A stretch of DNA of 34,570 nucleotides from an uncultured Chitinophagaceae bacterium (GTDB lineage: Bacteria; Bacteroidota; Bacteroidia; Chitinophagales; Chitinophagaceae), in assembly GCA_903870685.1 (NCBI GenBank), contig CAIQDX010000126.1, forward strand, positions 1 through 34,570. Direction: 5' to 3'. The notes under the pieces were generated by a model. That model worked only from the letters and a program-made list of their open reading frames with translations. It was not told where the DNA came from and did not search any database. How positions within the stretch are numbered: the stretch's first letter is position 1; each line of letters opens with the position of its first letter. This document shows, in pieces, positions 15,865 through 24,185 of this stretch. Made by a program: the position numbers and the translations under genes.

Positions 15865-18573
15865 ATGATGAGCAGTACAGAAATACGCCAACAGTTTATA
15901 GATTTTTTTAAATCAAAACAGCATCAGATCGTTCCATCTGCACCTATCGTCATAAAAAATGACCCCACATTATTGTTCACCAATGCAGGAATGAATCAAT
16001 TCAAAGATTATTTTTTGGGGAATAAAAAACCCGAAAATACTCGCATTGCCGATACACAAAAATGTTTGCGTGTTAGTGGTAAACACAACGATCTGGAAGA
16101 AGTTGGCGTTGATACGTATCATCACACCATGTTTGAAATGTTGGGCAACTGGAGCTTTGGTGATTATTTTAAAAAAGAAGCCATTGCATGGAGCTGGGAA
16201 TTATTGACTGAAGTTTATAAACTCGATAAAGATCGTTTATACGTTACCATTTTTGAGGGAGATGCAAAAGAAGGTTTACCAAAAGACGATGAAGCTTTTA
16301 ATGAATGGAAAAAAGTAATTAGTGAAGACAGAATTTTATTGGGAAATAAAAAAGATAATTTTTGGGAGATGGGTGATACTGGCCCATGCGGACCATGCAC
16401 CGAAATTCATGTTGATTGCAGAAGTGATAAAGAAAGAAAATTAGTTGCCGGAAAAACTTTGGTTAATAACGATCATCCGCAAGTAATTGAAATTTGGAAT
16501 AATGTATTTATTCAGTTCAATCGATTAAAAGACGGATCGCTGGAACCCTTGCCGGCAAAGCATGTTGACACAGGTATGGGTTTTGAAAGATTGGTTCGTG
16601 TGATACAAAATAAAACATCAAATTATGATACAGATGTTTTTACCGGAACGATTGAAGCAATAGAAAAAATCACTAATCGTGTTTATAATAAACACAGTCT
16701 GAGTAGAGAGCCAATTGCATTTCGTGTCATTGCTGATCACATCAGAGCTATCTCTTTTACAATTGCTGATGGTCAATTACCAAGTAATACAGGAGCTGGT
16801 TATGTGATTCGTAGAATTTTAAGGAGAGCCGTGCGATACTATTATTCTTACTTATATCAAAAGGAGCCTATGCTTTATCAGCTTGTTCCTTTAATAGCAA
16901 AACAATTTGCAAACGTTTTTCCTGAATTAAATGCTCAACTTGATTTTGTGAGTAAAGTAATAAGAGAAGAAGAAGAATCTTTTTTAAGAACTTTGGAAAA
17001 AGGATTGAAAAAATTAGATGAAAGATTAGGGTGTGAAATTGAAAAAATTTTTGAATGGAGAAAAACTAATTCAATACATATAGATACTCCAAATCCTAAA
17101 GTTATAATTGATGGGAAATTTGTTTTTGAGTTATTTGATACTTTTGGATTTCCTCTTGATTTAACTAGATTGATACTTGCAGAAAAACCATACTCACACG
17201 CTGATTTTTCAATTGATGAAGAAGGTTTTGAAAAACAAATGCAACTACAAAAAACTCGTTCAAAAGCAGCAGCAGTGGTAGATACAGAAGATTGGGTAAA
17301 CCTGCATGAACAAAGCCTTTCAACGTTTGTTGGTTACGATAGTTTAGAAACAAAAACAAAAATTGTTAAGTATAGAAAAGTAAAAGCCAAAGGAAAAGAA
17401 GGGTATCAAATTGTTTTAGCATCAACACCTTTTTATGCTGAAAGCGGCGGACAAGTTGGTGATACGGGCACACTCACGATTAACGATTCCCGATTCCCGA
17501 TTTATGATACCAAGAAAGAAAATAATTTAATCATTCATTTCACAGAAACACTTCCCGAAAATTTAGATGGTGATGTTATTGCAAAAGTTGATGCTTCAAA
17601 AAGAAAATCAACTGCATCAAATCATAGTGCCACACATTTATTGCATGCAGCTTTGCGTAAAGTGTTGGGAACACATGTTGCACAAAAAGGAAGTTTGGTA
17701 AATGATGAACAATTACGTTTCGACTTTTCTCATTTTGCAAAAGTTACTGATGAAGAAATTGCAGCGATAGAAAAAATTGTTAATCAAAAAATAAGAGAAA
17801 ATATTCCGGTTGTTATTAAAGAAATGGCTATTGATGAAGCAAAAGCAACAGGTGCCATGGCTTTGTTTGGAGAAAAATATGGTGATGTTGTGCGAGTGGT
17901 AATCATCAATCCAAAATATTCAATCGAATTGTGCGGAGGCACGCATGTTGGCTCAACAGGTGAACTTGGTTTCTTTAAAATAAAACACGAAACTGCAGTG
18001 GCAGCAGGTGTTAGAAGAATTGAAGCTGTTAGTGGCAATGCGGCAGAAACATTCATCAACGAACAGTTTGATGCAATGAATGCCATTCGTGAATCATTAA
18101 AAAATCCAAAAGAAATTAATAAAGTGATCGATAATTTAGTTTCAGAAAATAATGAGTTAAAGAAAAAATTAGAAAGTGCAGACGCAAAACAATTAATTGC
18201 AATTGCCGAATCATTGTTGGGAGAACGTGTTCCTTTTCCATTAAAAAATTCGCAAGCAACCTTCATTGGAAAAGTTGTTGATGTTAGCAATGCTGATCAT
18301 TTAAAAAAATTATGTTTCGATCTTAAAAATAATTTAGGAAACGATTATGCTGTTGTATTGGCAGCAAATATTAATGGCAAAGCAAATGTTGCCATCATGT
18401 TATCGGATAGCGTTGCCAATGAAAAAAATCTTGAGGCTCCAAAAATTATCAAAGAAAATATTACGCCAATTATCAAAGGCGGCGGCGGCGGGCAAAAAAC
18501 TTTAGCAACTGCCGGCGGACAAGATGCAAGTAATTTGCAGCAAGTAATTGAAAAAGTAAAATCACTTTTATAA
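15865..18573 (+). CDS. alaS: Alanyl-tRNA synthetase
   Basis: Charges tRNA-Ala and edits mischarged Ser/Gly. 902 residues, slightly longer than the roughly 875 usual in bacteria. The class II catalytic domain opens with the typical EIRQQFIDFFKSKQHQIVPS; TGPCGPCTEIH marks the catalytic core. The editing domain has its zinc ligands in HSATHLLHAALR (HxxxH) and CGGTHV, and the C-terminal C-Ala domain ends with a Gly-rich KGGGGGQ stretch. The extra length lies in the linker after the core (about 385-420, ERLGCEIEKIFEWRKTN region). A 7-bp tandem repeat sits inside the gene at 17477-17504. Two adjacent ATG codons (15865, 15868) are possible starts. Confidence 0.98.
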   Translation: MMSSTEIRQQFIDFFKSKQHQIVPSAPIVIKNDPTLLFTNAGMNQFKDYFLGNKKPENTRIADTQKCLRVSGKHNDLEEVGVDTYHHTMFEMLGNWSFGDYFKKEAIAWSWELLTEVYKLDKDRLYVTIFEGDAKEGLPKDDEAFNEWKKVISEDRILLGNKKDNFWEMGDTGPCGPCTEIHVDCRSDKERKLVAGKTLVNNDHPQVIEIWNNVFIQFNRLKDGSLEPLPAKHVDTGMGFERLVRVIQNKTSNYDTDVFTGTIEAIEKITNRVYNKHSLSREPIAFRVIADHIRAISFTIADGQLPSNTGAGYVIRRILRRAVRYYYSYLYQKEPMLYQLVPLIAKQFANVFPELNAQLDFVSKVIREEEESFLRTLEKGLKKLDERLGCEIEKIFEWRKTNSIHIDTPNPKVIIDGKFVFELFDTFGFPLDLTRLILAEKPYSHADFSIDEEGFEKQMQLQKTRSKAAAVVDTEDWVNLHEQSLSTFVGYDSLETKTKIVKYRKVKAKGKEGYQIVLASTPFYAESGGQVGDTGTLTINDSRFPIYDTKKENNLIIHFTETLPENLDGDVIAKVDASKRKSTASNHSATHLLHAALRKVLGTHVAQKGSLVNDEQLRFDFSHFAKVTDEEIAAIEKIVNQKIRENIPVVIKEMAIDEAKATGAMALFGEKYGDVVRVVIINPKYSIELCGGTHVGSTGELGFFKIKHETAVAAGVRRIEAVSGNAAETFINEQFDAMNAIRESLKNPKEINKVIDNLVSENNELKKKLESADAKQLIAIAESLLGERVPFPLKNSQATFIGKVVDVSNADHLKKLCFDLKNNLGNDYAVVLAANINGKANVAIMLSDSVANEKNLEAPKIIKENITPIIKGGGGGQKTLATAGGQDASNLQQVIEKVKSLL
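17477..17504 (+). repeat. 7-bp tandem repeat inside alaS
   Basis: Four units with exact 7-bp spacing at 17477, 17484, 17491 and 17498: CGATTAA, CGATTCC, CGATTCC, CGATTTA. They are translated in the beta-rich segment before the editing domain (TINDSRFPIYD). Confidence 0.75.
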
Positions 18574-18577
18574 ACTC

Positions 18578-18606
18578 ATCCCGCCAATTAAAGGCGGGAT
18601 TTTTTA
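18578..18606 (+). terminator. Intrinsic terminator of alaS
   Basis: ATCCCGCC (18578-18585) and GGCGGGAT (18593-18600) form a perfect 8-bp GC-rich stem with a 7-nt loop, followed by a T run. It starts 4 bp after the alaS stop. Confidence 0.93.
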
Positions 18607-18654
18607 TTTCTTACCGCTCATCAATCATTAAGCTTATTTAACATTTCCGAAAGT

Positions 18655-18684
18655 TTTCGTATTTCAAATTGTTCATTATATTTG
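18655..18684 (+). promoter_or_regulatory. Candidate promoter of the double-PDZ gene
   Basis: TATATTTG (18677-18684) matches TAnnTTTG, and a TTTCG (18655-18659) lies 17 bp upstream in the -33 position. The -7 box ends 36 bp before the ATG at 18721. Confidence 0.45.
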
Positions 18685-18720
18685 ATCTACTAAATTTTTC
18701 GTACAATTAAATTTTATACC

Positions 18721-19671
18721 ATGATAACAAAATTAATTGCCGTATCATTATTCGGCATAATGCTTACGGTTACTGCATTTGCGCAGGATTCAACGCAGAA
18801 GAAAATACAAAAATCAGAAAGGATCACTATTAAAAAAACTGGTGATGGCAAAGAAAAGATGACAGTTATTGTTGATGGCGATAAAGTAACTGTTAACGGC
18901 AAACCTGTTGATCAATTAAATGATAAAGATGTGCAGGTACTAAAGGAATTTGGTAACGATGGTAATTTTTCTGTAGAGCTTCCCGAAGGAATACATGGAA
19001 TGACAGCACCAAGAACCATCAGCGTTTTTAAAGTTGGTGATAACAAAGCTTTTTTGGGTGTAATGACTGAAAAAGATGAAAAGGGTGCAAAAATTACAGA
19101 AGTAACCAAAGAATCAGCCGCAGAAAAAGCAGGATTAAAAAAGGGTGATATCATTACTAAATTAAACGATAAGAAAATTGAAGATGGCAACACATTATCA
19201 GAAGCCATTGGAAAATTTAAACCCGAGGAAAAAGTGAAGGTTACATATTTAAGAGATGGAAAAGAAAACATTGCAACCGCAACTCTCGGAAAAAACAAAT
19301 CACAAACATTTACTTTCAATAATAAAGATTTCAATTTTAATTTTCCGAAAGGCAATGATTTTAAAAATTTCAACTTCGATTATCATACAAGTAAACCTAA
19401 GCTGGGCTTGAAGATTCAGGATACAGAAGATGGCAATGGTGTAAAAATAATTGATGTAGATGATGAAAGTCCTGCTCAAAAATCAGGTTTAAAAGAAGAT
19501 GATATTATAACTGAAATAAATGGAGGAGAAGTGAAAAATGTAGATGACCTAAAAAGTAAAATAAAGGATCTGAAAGAAGGTGATACTTATAAAATAAAAT
19601 ATAAAAGAGATGGTAAAGGCCAGACTGCTGAAATAAAAATTCCAAAGAAATTAAAAACAGCTGATCTGTAA
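18721..19671 (+). CDS. Secreted protein with two PDZ domains
   Basis: 316 residues. The signal peptide is residues 1-21 (ending TAFAQ). A first segment (about 25-95) carries strand-forming repeats such as VIVDGDKVTVNGKPV. PDZ1 is about 100-185 (AFLGVMTEKDEKGAKIT through the AGLKKGDIITKLND ligand-groove region) and PDZ2 about 225-305 (PKLGLKIQD through SGLKEDDIITEINGGEV). The linker between them is rich in Asn, Phe and Lys. There is no trypsin-like or tail-specific protease domain, so this is a PDZ-only adaptor, probably periplasmic, binding C-terminal peptides of envelope proteins. It is monocistronic between the alaS terminator and its own terminator at 19695. Domain call firm; partner unknown. 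Confidence 0.9.
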   Translation: MITKLIAVSLFGIMLTVTAFAQDSTQKKIQKSERITIKKTGDGKEKMTVIVDGDKVTVNGKPVDQLNDKDVQVLKEFGNDGNFSVELPEGIHGMTAPRTISVFKVGDNKAFLGVMTEKDEKGAKITEVTKESAAEKAGLKKGDIITKLNDKKIEDGNTLSEAIGKFKPEEKVKVTYLRDGKENIATATLGKNKSQTFTFNNKDFNFNFPKGNDFKNFNFDYHTSKPKLGLKIQDTEDGNGVKIIDVDDESPAQKSGLKEDDIITEINGGEVKNVDDLKSKIKDLKEGDTYKIKYKRDGKGQTAEIKIPKKLKTADL

Positions 19672-19694
19672 ATTTTGTTTTTTTCTCATGTTAC

Positions 19695-19726
19695 AGCCAT
19701 CCCGATTCTTCGTGATGGCTTTTTTA
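19695..19726 (+). terminator. Intrinsic terminator of the double-PDZ gene
   Basis: AGCCATC (19695-19701) and GATGGCT (19714-19720) form a perfect 7-bp stem, followed by TTTTTT. It lies 24 bp after the stop and argues against the DUF1028 gene starting upstream of it. Confidence 0.85.
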
Positions 19727-19779
19727 TTCACTTAGCAAACCAAAGAGTTAATCTTCAATTATCTTTAGAAAAAAAATTC

Positions 19780-20760
19780 ATGAAAAAGTATTTATTGATA
19801 GCAAGTATTTTTTCTTGCATTGCATCAATTGCTCAAACATTCAGATCAACCGATCATTTAGTACATACATTTTCAATAGTTGCAAAAGACAGTGTAACCG
19901 GCGAAATGGCTGTGGGCGTGCAAAGCCATTGGTTTGGTGTTGGTACAGAAGTGCCTTGGGCCGAAGCCGGCATTGGTGCGGTTGCTACACAATCATTCGT
20001 TGATAAAAGTTATGGGCCCAAAGCATTAAACTTATTAAAAAAAGGATTTACTGCACAACAAACTTTAGATAGTTTAACTAAAGCAGATGCAGGAAGAGAA
20101 GTTCGTCAAGTTGCTATCATTGATAACAATGGTGCTGTTGCAGTATTTACAGGAAAGAACTGTATTCAATATGCAAAACATATTAAAGGCACCAATTTTA
20201 GTGTACAAAGTAATATGATGTTGGGTGATCAGGTTTGCGAATTTATGGCCGCTGCATTTAAAGCATCATACGGAAAGCCTTTGGCAGAGCGGGTTTTATT
20301 GGCATTAGAAGCAGCGCAAAAAGCAGGAGGCGATATTCGCGGAATGCAGGCCGCTGCTATAATTGTTGTTCCCGGAAAAATCACTGAATCGTGGAATAAT
20401 AAAACTGTTGATTTAAGAATTGATGATTCACCAAATCCTCTAAAAGAATTAAGAAGATTATATACACTTCATTTAGCGTATCAACACATGAATAATGGTG
20501 ATTTAGCTACTGAAAAAAATGATATGACTAAAGCAATGAATGAATATCATGCAGCCATGAATTTATTTCCTTTGAACTTGGAAATGCAGTACTGGACTGC
20601 CATTACATTAGCCAATAATAAACAAATTGAACAGGCATTACCGATGCTAAGAAAAATATTTTTACAAGAAAAAAATTGGAAAGAGCTCACAAAACGCTTG
20701 CCCCCTGTAGGTTTGCTAACAGTATCTGAAACCGATTTAAAGAAAATTCTGGCTTTATAA
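19780..20760 (+). CDS. Secreted DUF1028 (Ntn-hydrolase-like) protein
   Basis: 326 residues from the ATG at 19780, which begins a clear signal peptide (MKKYLLIASIFSCIASIAQ). The DUF1028 domain covers about 25-225: HTFSIVAKDSVTGEMAVGVQSHW, then GVGTEVPWAEAGIGAVATQS and GDQVCEFMAAAF. DUF1028 is related to Ntn-hydrolases; characterised function is scant. The C-terminal part (about 235-326) is helical and contains a tetratricopeptide-like stretch (MNEYHAAMNLFPLNLEMQYW). The same frame is open back to 19675, but that extension runs through the PDZ-gene terminator and would bury the signal peptide, so the later start is preferred. A near-consensus TATCTTTA (19760-19767) lies just upstream. Confidence 0.9.
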   Translation: MKKYLLIASIFSCIASIAQTFRSTDHLVHTFSIVAKDSVTGEMAVGVQSHWFGVGTEVPWAEAGIGAVATQSFVDKSYGPKALNLLKKGFTAQQTLDSLTKADAGREVRQVAIIDNNGAVAVFTGKNCIQYAKHIKGTNFSVQSNMMLGDQVCEFMAAAFKASYGKPLAERVLLALEAAQKAGGDIRGMQAAAIIVVPGKITESWNNKTVDLRIDDSPNPLKELRRLYTLHLAYQHMNNGDLATEKNDMTKAMNEYHAAMNLFPLNLEMQYWTAITLANNKQIEQALPMLRKIFLQEKNWKELTKRLPPVGLLTVSETDLKKILAL

Positions 20761-20804
20761 AAACAAAAAAGGATGAGATAATAGAGATTGTTATTTTTGC
20801 GCCG

Positions 20805-22247
20805 ATGAATATGGAAGATAAATATGAAGCTGTTATTGGATTAGAAGTTCATGCACAGTTACAAACTGCAAGTAAGTTGTTTTGTGGCGACAGTATTGCA
20901 TTTGGCGCCAAGCCTAATTCGCATGTTAGCCCCATTACTTTGGGTCATCCCGGCACCTTACCAAAAACAAATAAGAAAGCTGTTGAATATGCCATCAAAT
21001 TGGGATTAGCTTGCAATTGCGAGATCGAAGAAAATAATTATTTCGCAAGAAAAAATTATTTCTATCCCGATCTTCCCAAAGGATATCAAATATCACAACA
21101 TACCACTCCTATTTGCAAAGGTGGATTTGTGAAGATAAAAACTACTGAAGGCGAAAGAAATGTACAACTCAACCGCATTCACATGGAAGAAGATGCAGGC
21201 AAAAGTATTCACGACCGAGATGATGATTATACTTGCGTTGATCTAAATCGTGCAGGAACTGCATTGGTTGAAATAGTTACTGAGCCTGACTTACACAGCA
21301 GTGATGAAGCTTATCAATATGTTACTGAATTGAGAAGATTGGTGCGTTGGATTGATATTTGCGATGGTAATATGGAAGAAGGAAGTTTGCGTTGCGATGC
21401 AAACGTTTCTGTGCGATTAAAAGGAGAAAAAAAATTGGGAACAAAAGTAGAAGTGAAGAATTTAAACAGTATCCGCAATGTGAAGAAAGCAATTGATTTT
21501 GAAATTCAAAGAATGATAAACATTATTGAAAATGGCGGAACGATAACACAACAAACAAGAAGTTTTGATGCATCGAACGATACTACATTTTCATTACGCG
21601 ATAAAGAAGAAGCAAACGATTATCGTTATTTTCCTGATCCTGATTTAGCGCCATTTCATTTAACCAAAGATTTTATTAATAAAATTCAATCTTCATTACC
21701 AACATTACCAAATCAACTAATTCATCAATATCAAAATGAATTTGGGTTAAGTGATTATGATGCGGCACAATTGTGTGATGAAAAACATACAGCCGATTTT
21801 TTTCAATCAACCATTCAATTCACTCAACATTATAAAGCAGTTGCAAATTGGATCACTGGACCAATTCGCCAATACCTGAACGAACATCATTTATCTTTTG
21901 AAACAATTTTATTATCTCCAAAAACATTGGCTGAATTAATTAAAATTGTGGATGACGGTAAGGTTAACTTCAGTGTTGCGTCTTCACATCTGTTGCCTTT
22001 GTTGATGAAAGAAAATAAAGATCCTTTGCAATTGGCAGAAGAATTAAATCTGCTGCAAGTGAGTGACAGCAATGAATTGGAAGAATGGGTAAACGAAGCC
22101 ATAAATAAAATGTCTGATAAAGTTGTTGAATATAAAAAAGGAAAAAAAGGGTTGATCGGTTTATTTGTTGGCGAAGTAAAAAAATTAAGTAAAGGAAAGG
22201 CCGATCCAAAAATCGTAACCGCTTTACTGCAGGAAAAACTAAAATAA
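20805..22247 (+). CDS. gatB: Asp-tRNA(Asn)/Glu-tRNA(Gln) amidotransferase subunit B
   Basis: The tRNA-binding and kinase/transamidase subunit of GatCAB, which converts Glu-tRNA(Gln) and/or Asp-tRNA(Asn) to the amidated forms. 480 residues, the standard length. It opens with the family signature EAVIGLEVHAQL, followed by LPKGYQISQ, NRAGTALVEIVTEPD, RCDANVSVR and DYRYFPDPDLAP. The C-terminal YqeY-like tRNA-binding tail ends in GLIGLFVGEVKKLSKGKADP. Two starts are possible (20805 and 20811), the second giving MEDKYEAVIG. gatA and gatC are not in the window. The TlpA-like gene begins 5 bp after the stop, so the two are co-transcribed. Confidence 0.98.
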   Translation: MNMEDKYEAVIGLEVHAQLQTASKLFCGDSIAFGAKPNSHVSPITLGHPGTLPKTNKKAVEYAIKLGLACNCEIEENNYFARKNYFYPDLPKGYQISQHTTPICKGGFVKIKTTEGERNVQLNRIHMEEDAGKSIHDRDDDYTCVDLNRAGTALVEIVTEPDLHSSDEAYQYVTELRRLVRWIDICDGNMEEGSLRCDANVSVRLKGEKKLGTKVEVKNLNSIRNVKKAIDFEIQRMINIIENGGTITQQTRSFDASNDTTFSLRDKEEANDYRYFPDPDLAPFHLTKDFINKIQSSLPTLPNQLIHQYQNEFGLSDYDAAQLCDEKHTADFFQSTIQFTQHYKAVANWITGPIRQYLNEHHLSFETILLSPKTLAELIKIVDDGKVNFSVASSHLLPLLMKENKDPLQLAEELNLLQVSDSNELEEWVNEAINKMSDKVVEYKKGKKGLIGLFVGEVKKLSKGKADPKIVTALLQEKLK

Positions 22248-22252
22248 AAAAA

Positions 22253-23374
22253 ATGAAAAATATTTTTATAGGAATAATAACACTCGTTGCAATTTCATCT
22301 TGCAAAGAAAAAAAATTTGGTGCATTTATAGTTGCAGGAAAAATTGAAAATACAAATGCCGAAAAAATTTATTTAGAAGAACTTCCCTTTGGTGGTGAGA
22401 ATCCTGTTGTGTTAGATTCAGCAACGCTAAAAAAATCAGGAACATTCGAATTAAGAGCATTGGGAAAAGAAGAAGGTTTGTATTTATTGGCTGTCCAAAA
22501 TGGTCCTGAAGTGTTGATCATCAACGATAATAAAAGTATCAAAGTAAGGTTGGATGTAAATAATTACAAATCTTATACAACTGAAAATTCGGAGGCATCA
22601 ACATCATTACATCGATTTTTAGAAAGCTTTGGTGTTGAATTCAAAAAAACAGCTGATGCTTATATGATCGCTGATTCTTTAGAAAAAATAAATGCCGGCG
22701 ACAGTATTAAAACAGTTACATCGCTTCAAAAAGATATTCAACTTAAAAATTTCAATACATTTTTAATCAATTCAATAAATAATTCGCCAAGTCCTGCATT
22801 GCGTTATTATATTTTAGGAAAAGCATTTAAAACAATGGAGTTGGAAGAGATTAAAAAGTTAACAGATGCTTCTGTTGAAAAATTCAAAGATCATACAGGA
22901 TTAGCAAAATTGAAAAATCTAATTGACATACAAATCACTTCTGATCCCAAATTAGCTTTGTTGAATAAAACAGCACCTGAAATAAGTTTAGCCGACACAA
23001 GTGGTAAAATAATTTCACTCAGCAGTTATAAAGGGAAATATGTTTTGGTTGATTTTTGGGCAAGCTGGTGTGGACCTTGCAGAGCCGAAAACCCCAATGT
23101 TGTTGCGGCTTACAACAAATTCAAAGATAAAAATTTTACGGTGCTTGGTGTTTCATTAGATAACGATAAAACCGCCTGGAAAGCTGCGATTGAAGATGAT
23201 CATTTAACATGGAATCATATCAGCGATCTGAAACAATGGGAAAGTTCAGTAGTTGCTCCTTATAAAATATCGGGCATTCCTTTTAATGTTTTACTCGATC
23301 CACAAGGAAAAATTATCGCTGTTGAATTAAGAGGTAAAGCGTTAGAAAATAAATTACAACTCGTACTGAAATAA
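22253..23374 (+). CDS. TlpA-like thiol-disulfide oxidoreductase lipoprotein (DUF4369 + AhpC/TSA)
   Basis: 373 residues. Lipoprotein signal peptide with the lipidation Cys at 17 (AISSC). The N-terminal part (about 22-120) has the DUF4369 pattern (VAGKIENTNAEKIYLEEL, then VLDSATLKKSGTFEL), common in Bacteroidota TlpA proteins. A helical linker precedes a thioredoxin domain (about 232-373) with the redox motif WCGPC, Cys273 and Cys276. The cis-Pro region is SGIPFNVLLDPQGKI. It acts at the membrane on the periplasmic side, probably as a thiol reductase; substrate unknown. It follows gatB by 5 bp, a tight spacing with no functional link that I know. Confidence 0.93.
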   Translation: MKNIFIGIITLVAISSCKEKKFGAFIVAGKIENTNAEKIYLEELPFGGENPVVLDSATLKKSGTFELRALGKEEGLYLLAVQNGPEVLIINDNKSIKVRLDVNNYKSYTTENSEASTSLHRFLESFGVEFKKTADAYMIADSLEKINAGDSIKTVTSLQKDIQLKNFNTFLINSINNSPSPALRYYILGKAFKTMELEEIKKLTDASVEKFKDHTGLAKLKNLIDIQITSDPKLALLNKTAPEISLADTSGKIISLSSYKGKYVLVDFWASWCGPCRAENPNVVAAYNKFKDKNFTVLGVSLDNDKTAWKAAIEDDHLTWNHISDLKQWESSVVAPYKISGIPFNVLLDPQGKIIAVELRGKALENKLQLVLK

Positions 23375-23391
23375 AATAATTATTATAATTT

Positions 23392-24099
23392 TTATGGTAA
23401 GGAATTATAATAATTAATAGCAAGTACCCATTCTTTTTCATCTTTTCCGGACAAATCTTTTTGTTTGATAAATGCATCAAGTGTAGCATTTTTTGCTTTC
23501 AATGTTTTATCAAAATTCTTTTTGGAAATATTGATTGCATTGTACTCTCCATTCATATAAATATAATATTGCTGCATATCTACAAATCGTTTAAAATTTG
23601 TAGCATTACCATACTCATTATATTCTTCAATATCTTTTTTAAAATATTTATATAAAGAAATTTTTCCCTCTGCTATAACCTGAATAAACTTATTGGCATT
23701 CACTTGAGCATTAATCTGAATGCCTTTATTATAAATAATTTTTTGGGTTGCATCATTTGTGTTTGGAAAAATAATAACTGATTTTACATTATCGGGTAAT
23801 TCGAATGAGGAATCATTTCTATTAAAAATGAATTTGTTTTGTTGAGCATCCATTTTAATTTTTACAGATTTAAATACATAACCACTGTTTAAAACAACGT
23901 TTGCAATTTCCCAATTATCATTAATAAAAGCACTTCCCTTAACATCTGTATATTGATAAATATAATTCAGACCGGCATTTGGACTCCCGTTTGCTTCAAA
24001 TGAAAAAGTGTATGCAGGTCGTGTATCAATGGTTTGACTATAAATATTTGAAGAAATAAATAAAATCAAAACGCTTAGAATAAAATTTAGCTTTTTCAT
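23392..24099 (-). CDS. Secreted protein of unknown function
   Basis: 235 residues with a signal peptide (1-21, ending NIYSQ). The N-terminal half is strand-rich (TRPAYTFSFEANGSPNAG, ANVVLNSGYVFKSVKIKMDAQ), and the C-terminal half is helical and basic (KKDIEEYNEYGN, then KKNFDKTLKAKNATLDAFIKQ). The layout resembles secreted Bacteroidota proteins that track membrane or peptide substrates, but no domain is recognised. It is convergent with the TlpA-like gene (17 bp between stops, no clear terminator) and sits downstream of the SusCD cluster terminator in the same direction, so it needs its own promoter. Confidence 0.8.
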   Translation of the reverse strand: MKKLNFILSVLILFISSNIYSQTIDTRPAYTFSFEANGSPNAGLNYIYQYTDVKGSAFINDNWEIANVVLNSGYVFKSVKIKMDAQQNKFIFNRNDSSFELPDNVKSVIIFPNTNDATQKIIYNKGIQINAQVNANKFIQVIAEGKISLYKYFKKDIEEYNEYGNATNFKRFVDMQQYYIYMNGEYNAINISKKNFDKTLKAKNATLDAFIKQKDLSGKDEKEWVLAINYYNSLP

Positions 24100-24130
24100 T
24101 TTTTATAAATTAAAATTAAAGTTAAATAAA

Positions 24131-24161
24131 AAACCATCCCTCAGTTGGGATGGTTTTTTAT
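24131..24161. terminator. Bidirectional-type terminator after the first SusC/SusD pair
   Basis: AAACCATCCC (24131-24140) and GGGATGGTTT (24147-24156) form a perfect 10-bp stem with a 6-nt loop, with A-rich and T-rich flanks so that either strand sees a U run. On the - strand it lies about 25 bp after the SusD stop. Confidence 0.9.
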
Positions 24162-24185
24162 AATTAAGATTTAATCTTATTGAAA

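Noticed and set aside
17784-18290. 168-residue open frame opposite alaS
   Set aside because: Antisense shadow of conserved AlaRS editing-domain sequence.
18478-18495. GGC-repeat run near the end of alaS as a simple-sequence repeat
   Set aside because: It encodes the conserved Gly-rich C-terminal motif of AlaRS, so coding constraint explains it.
19675-19779. Upstream extension of the DUF1028 reading frame
   Set aside because: It contains the PDZ-gene terminator and would place 35 residues in front of a clear signal peptide.
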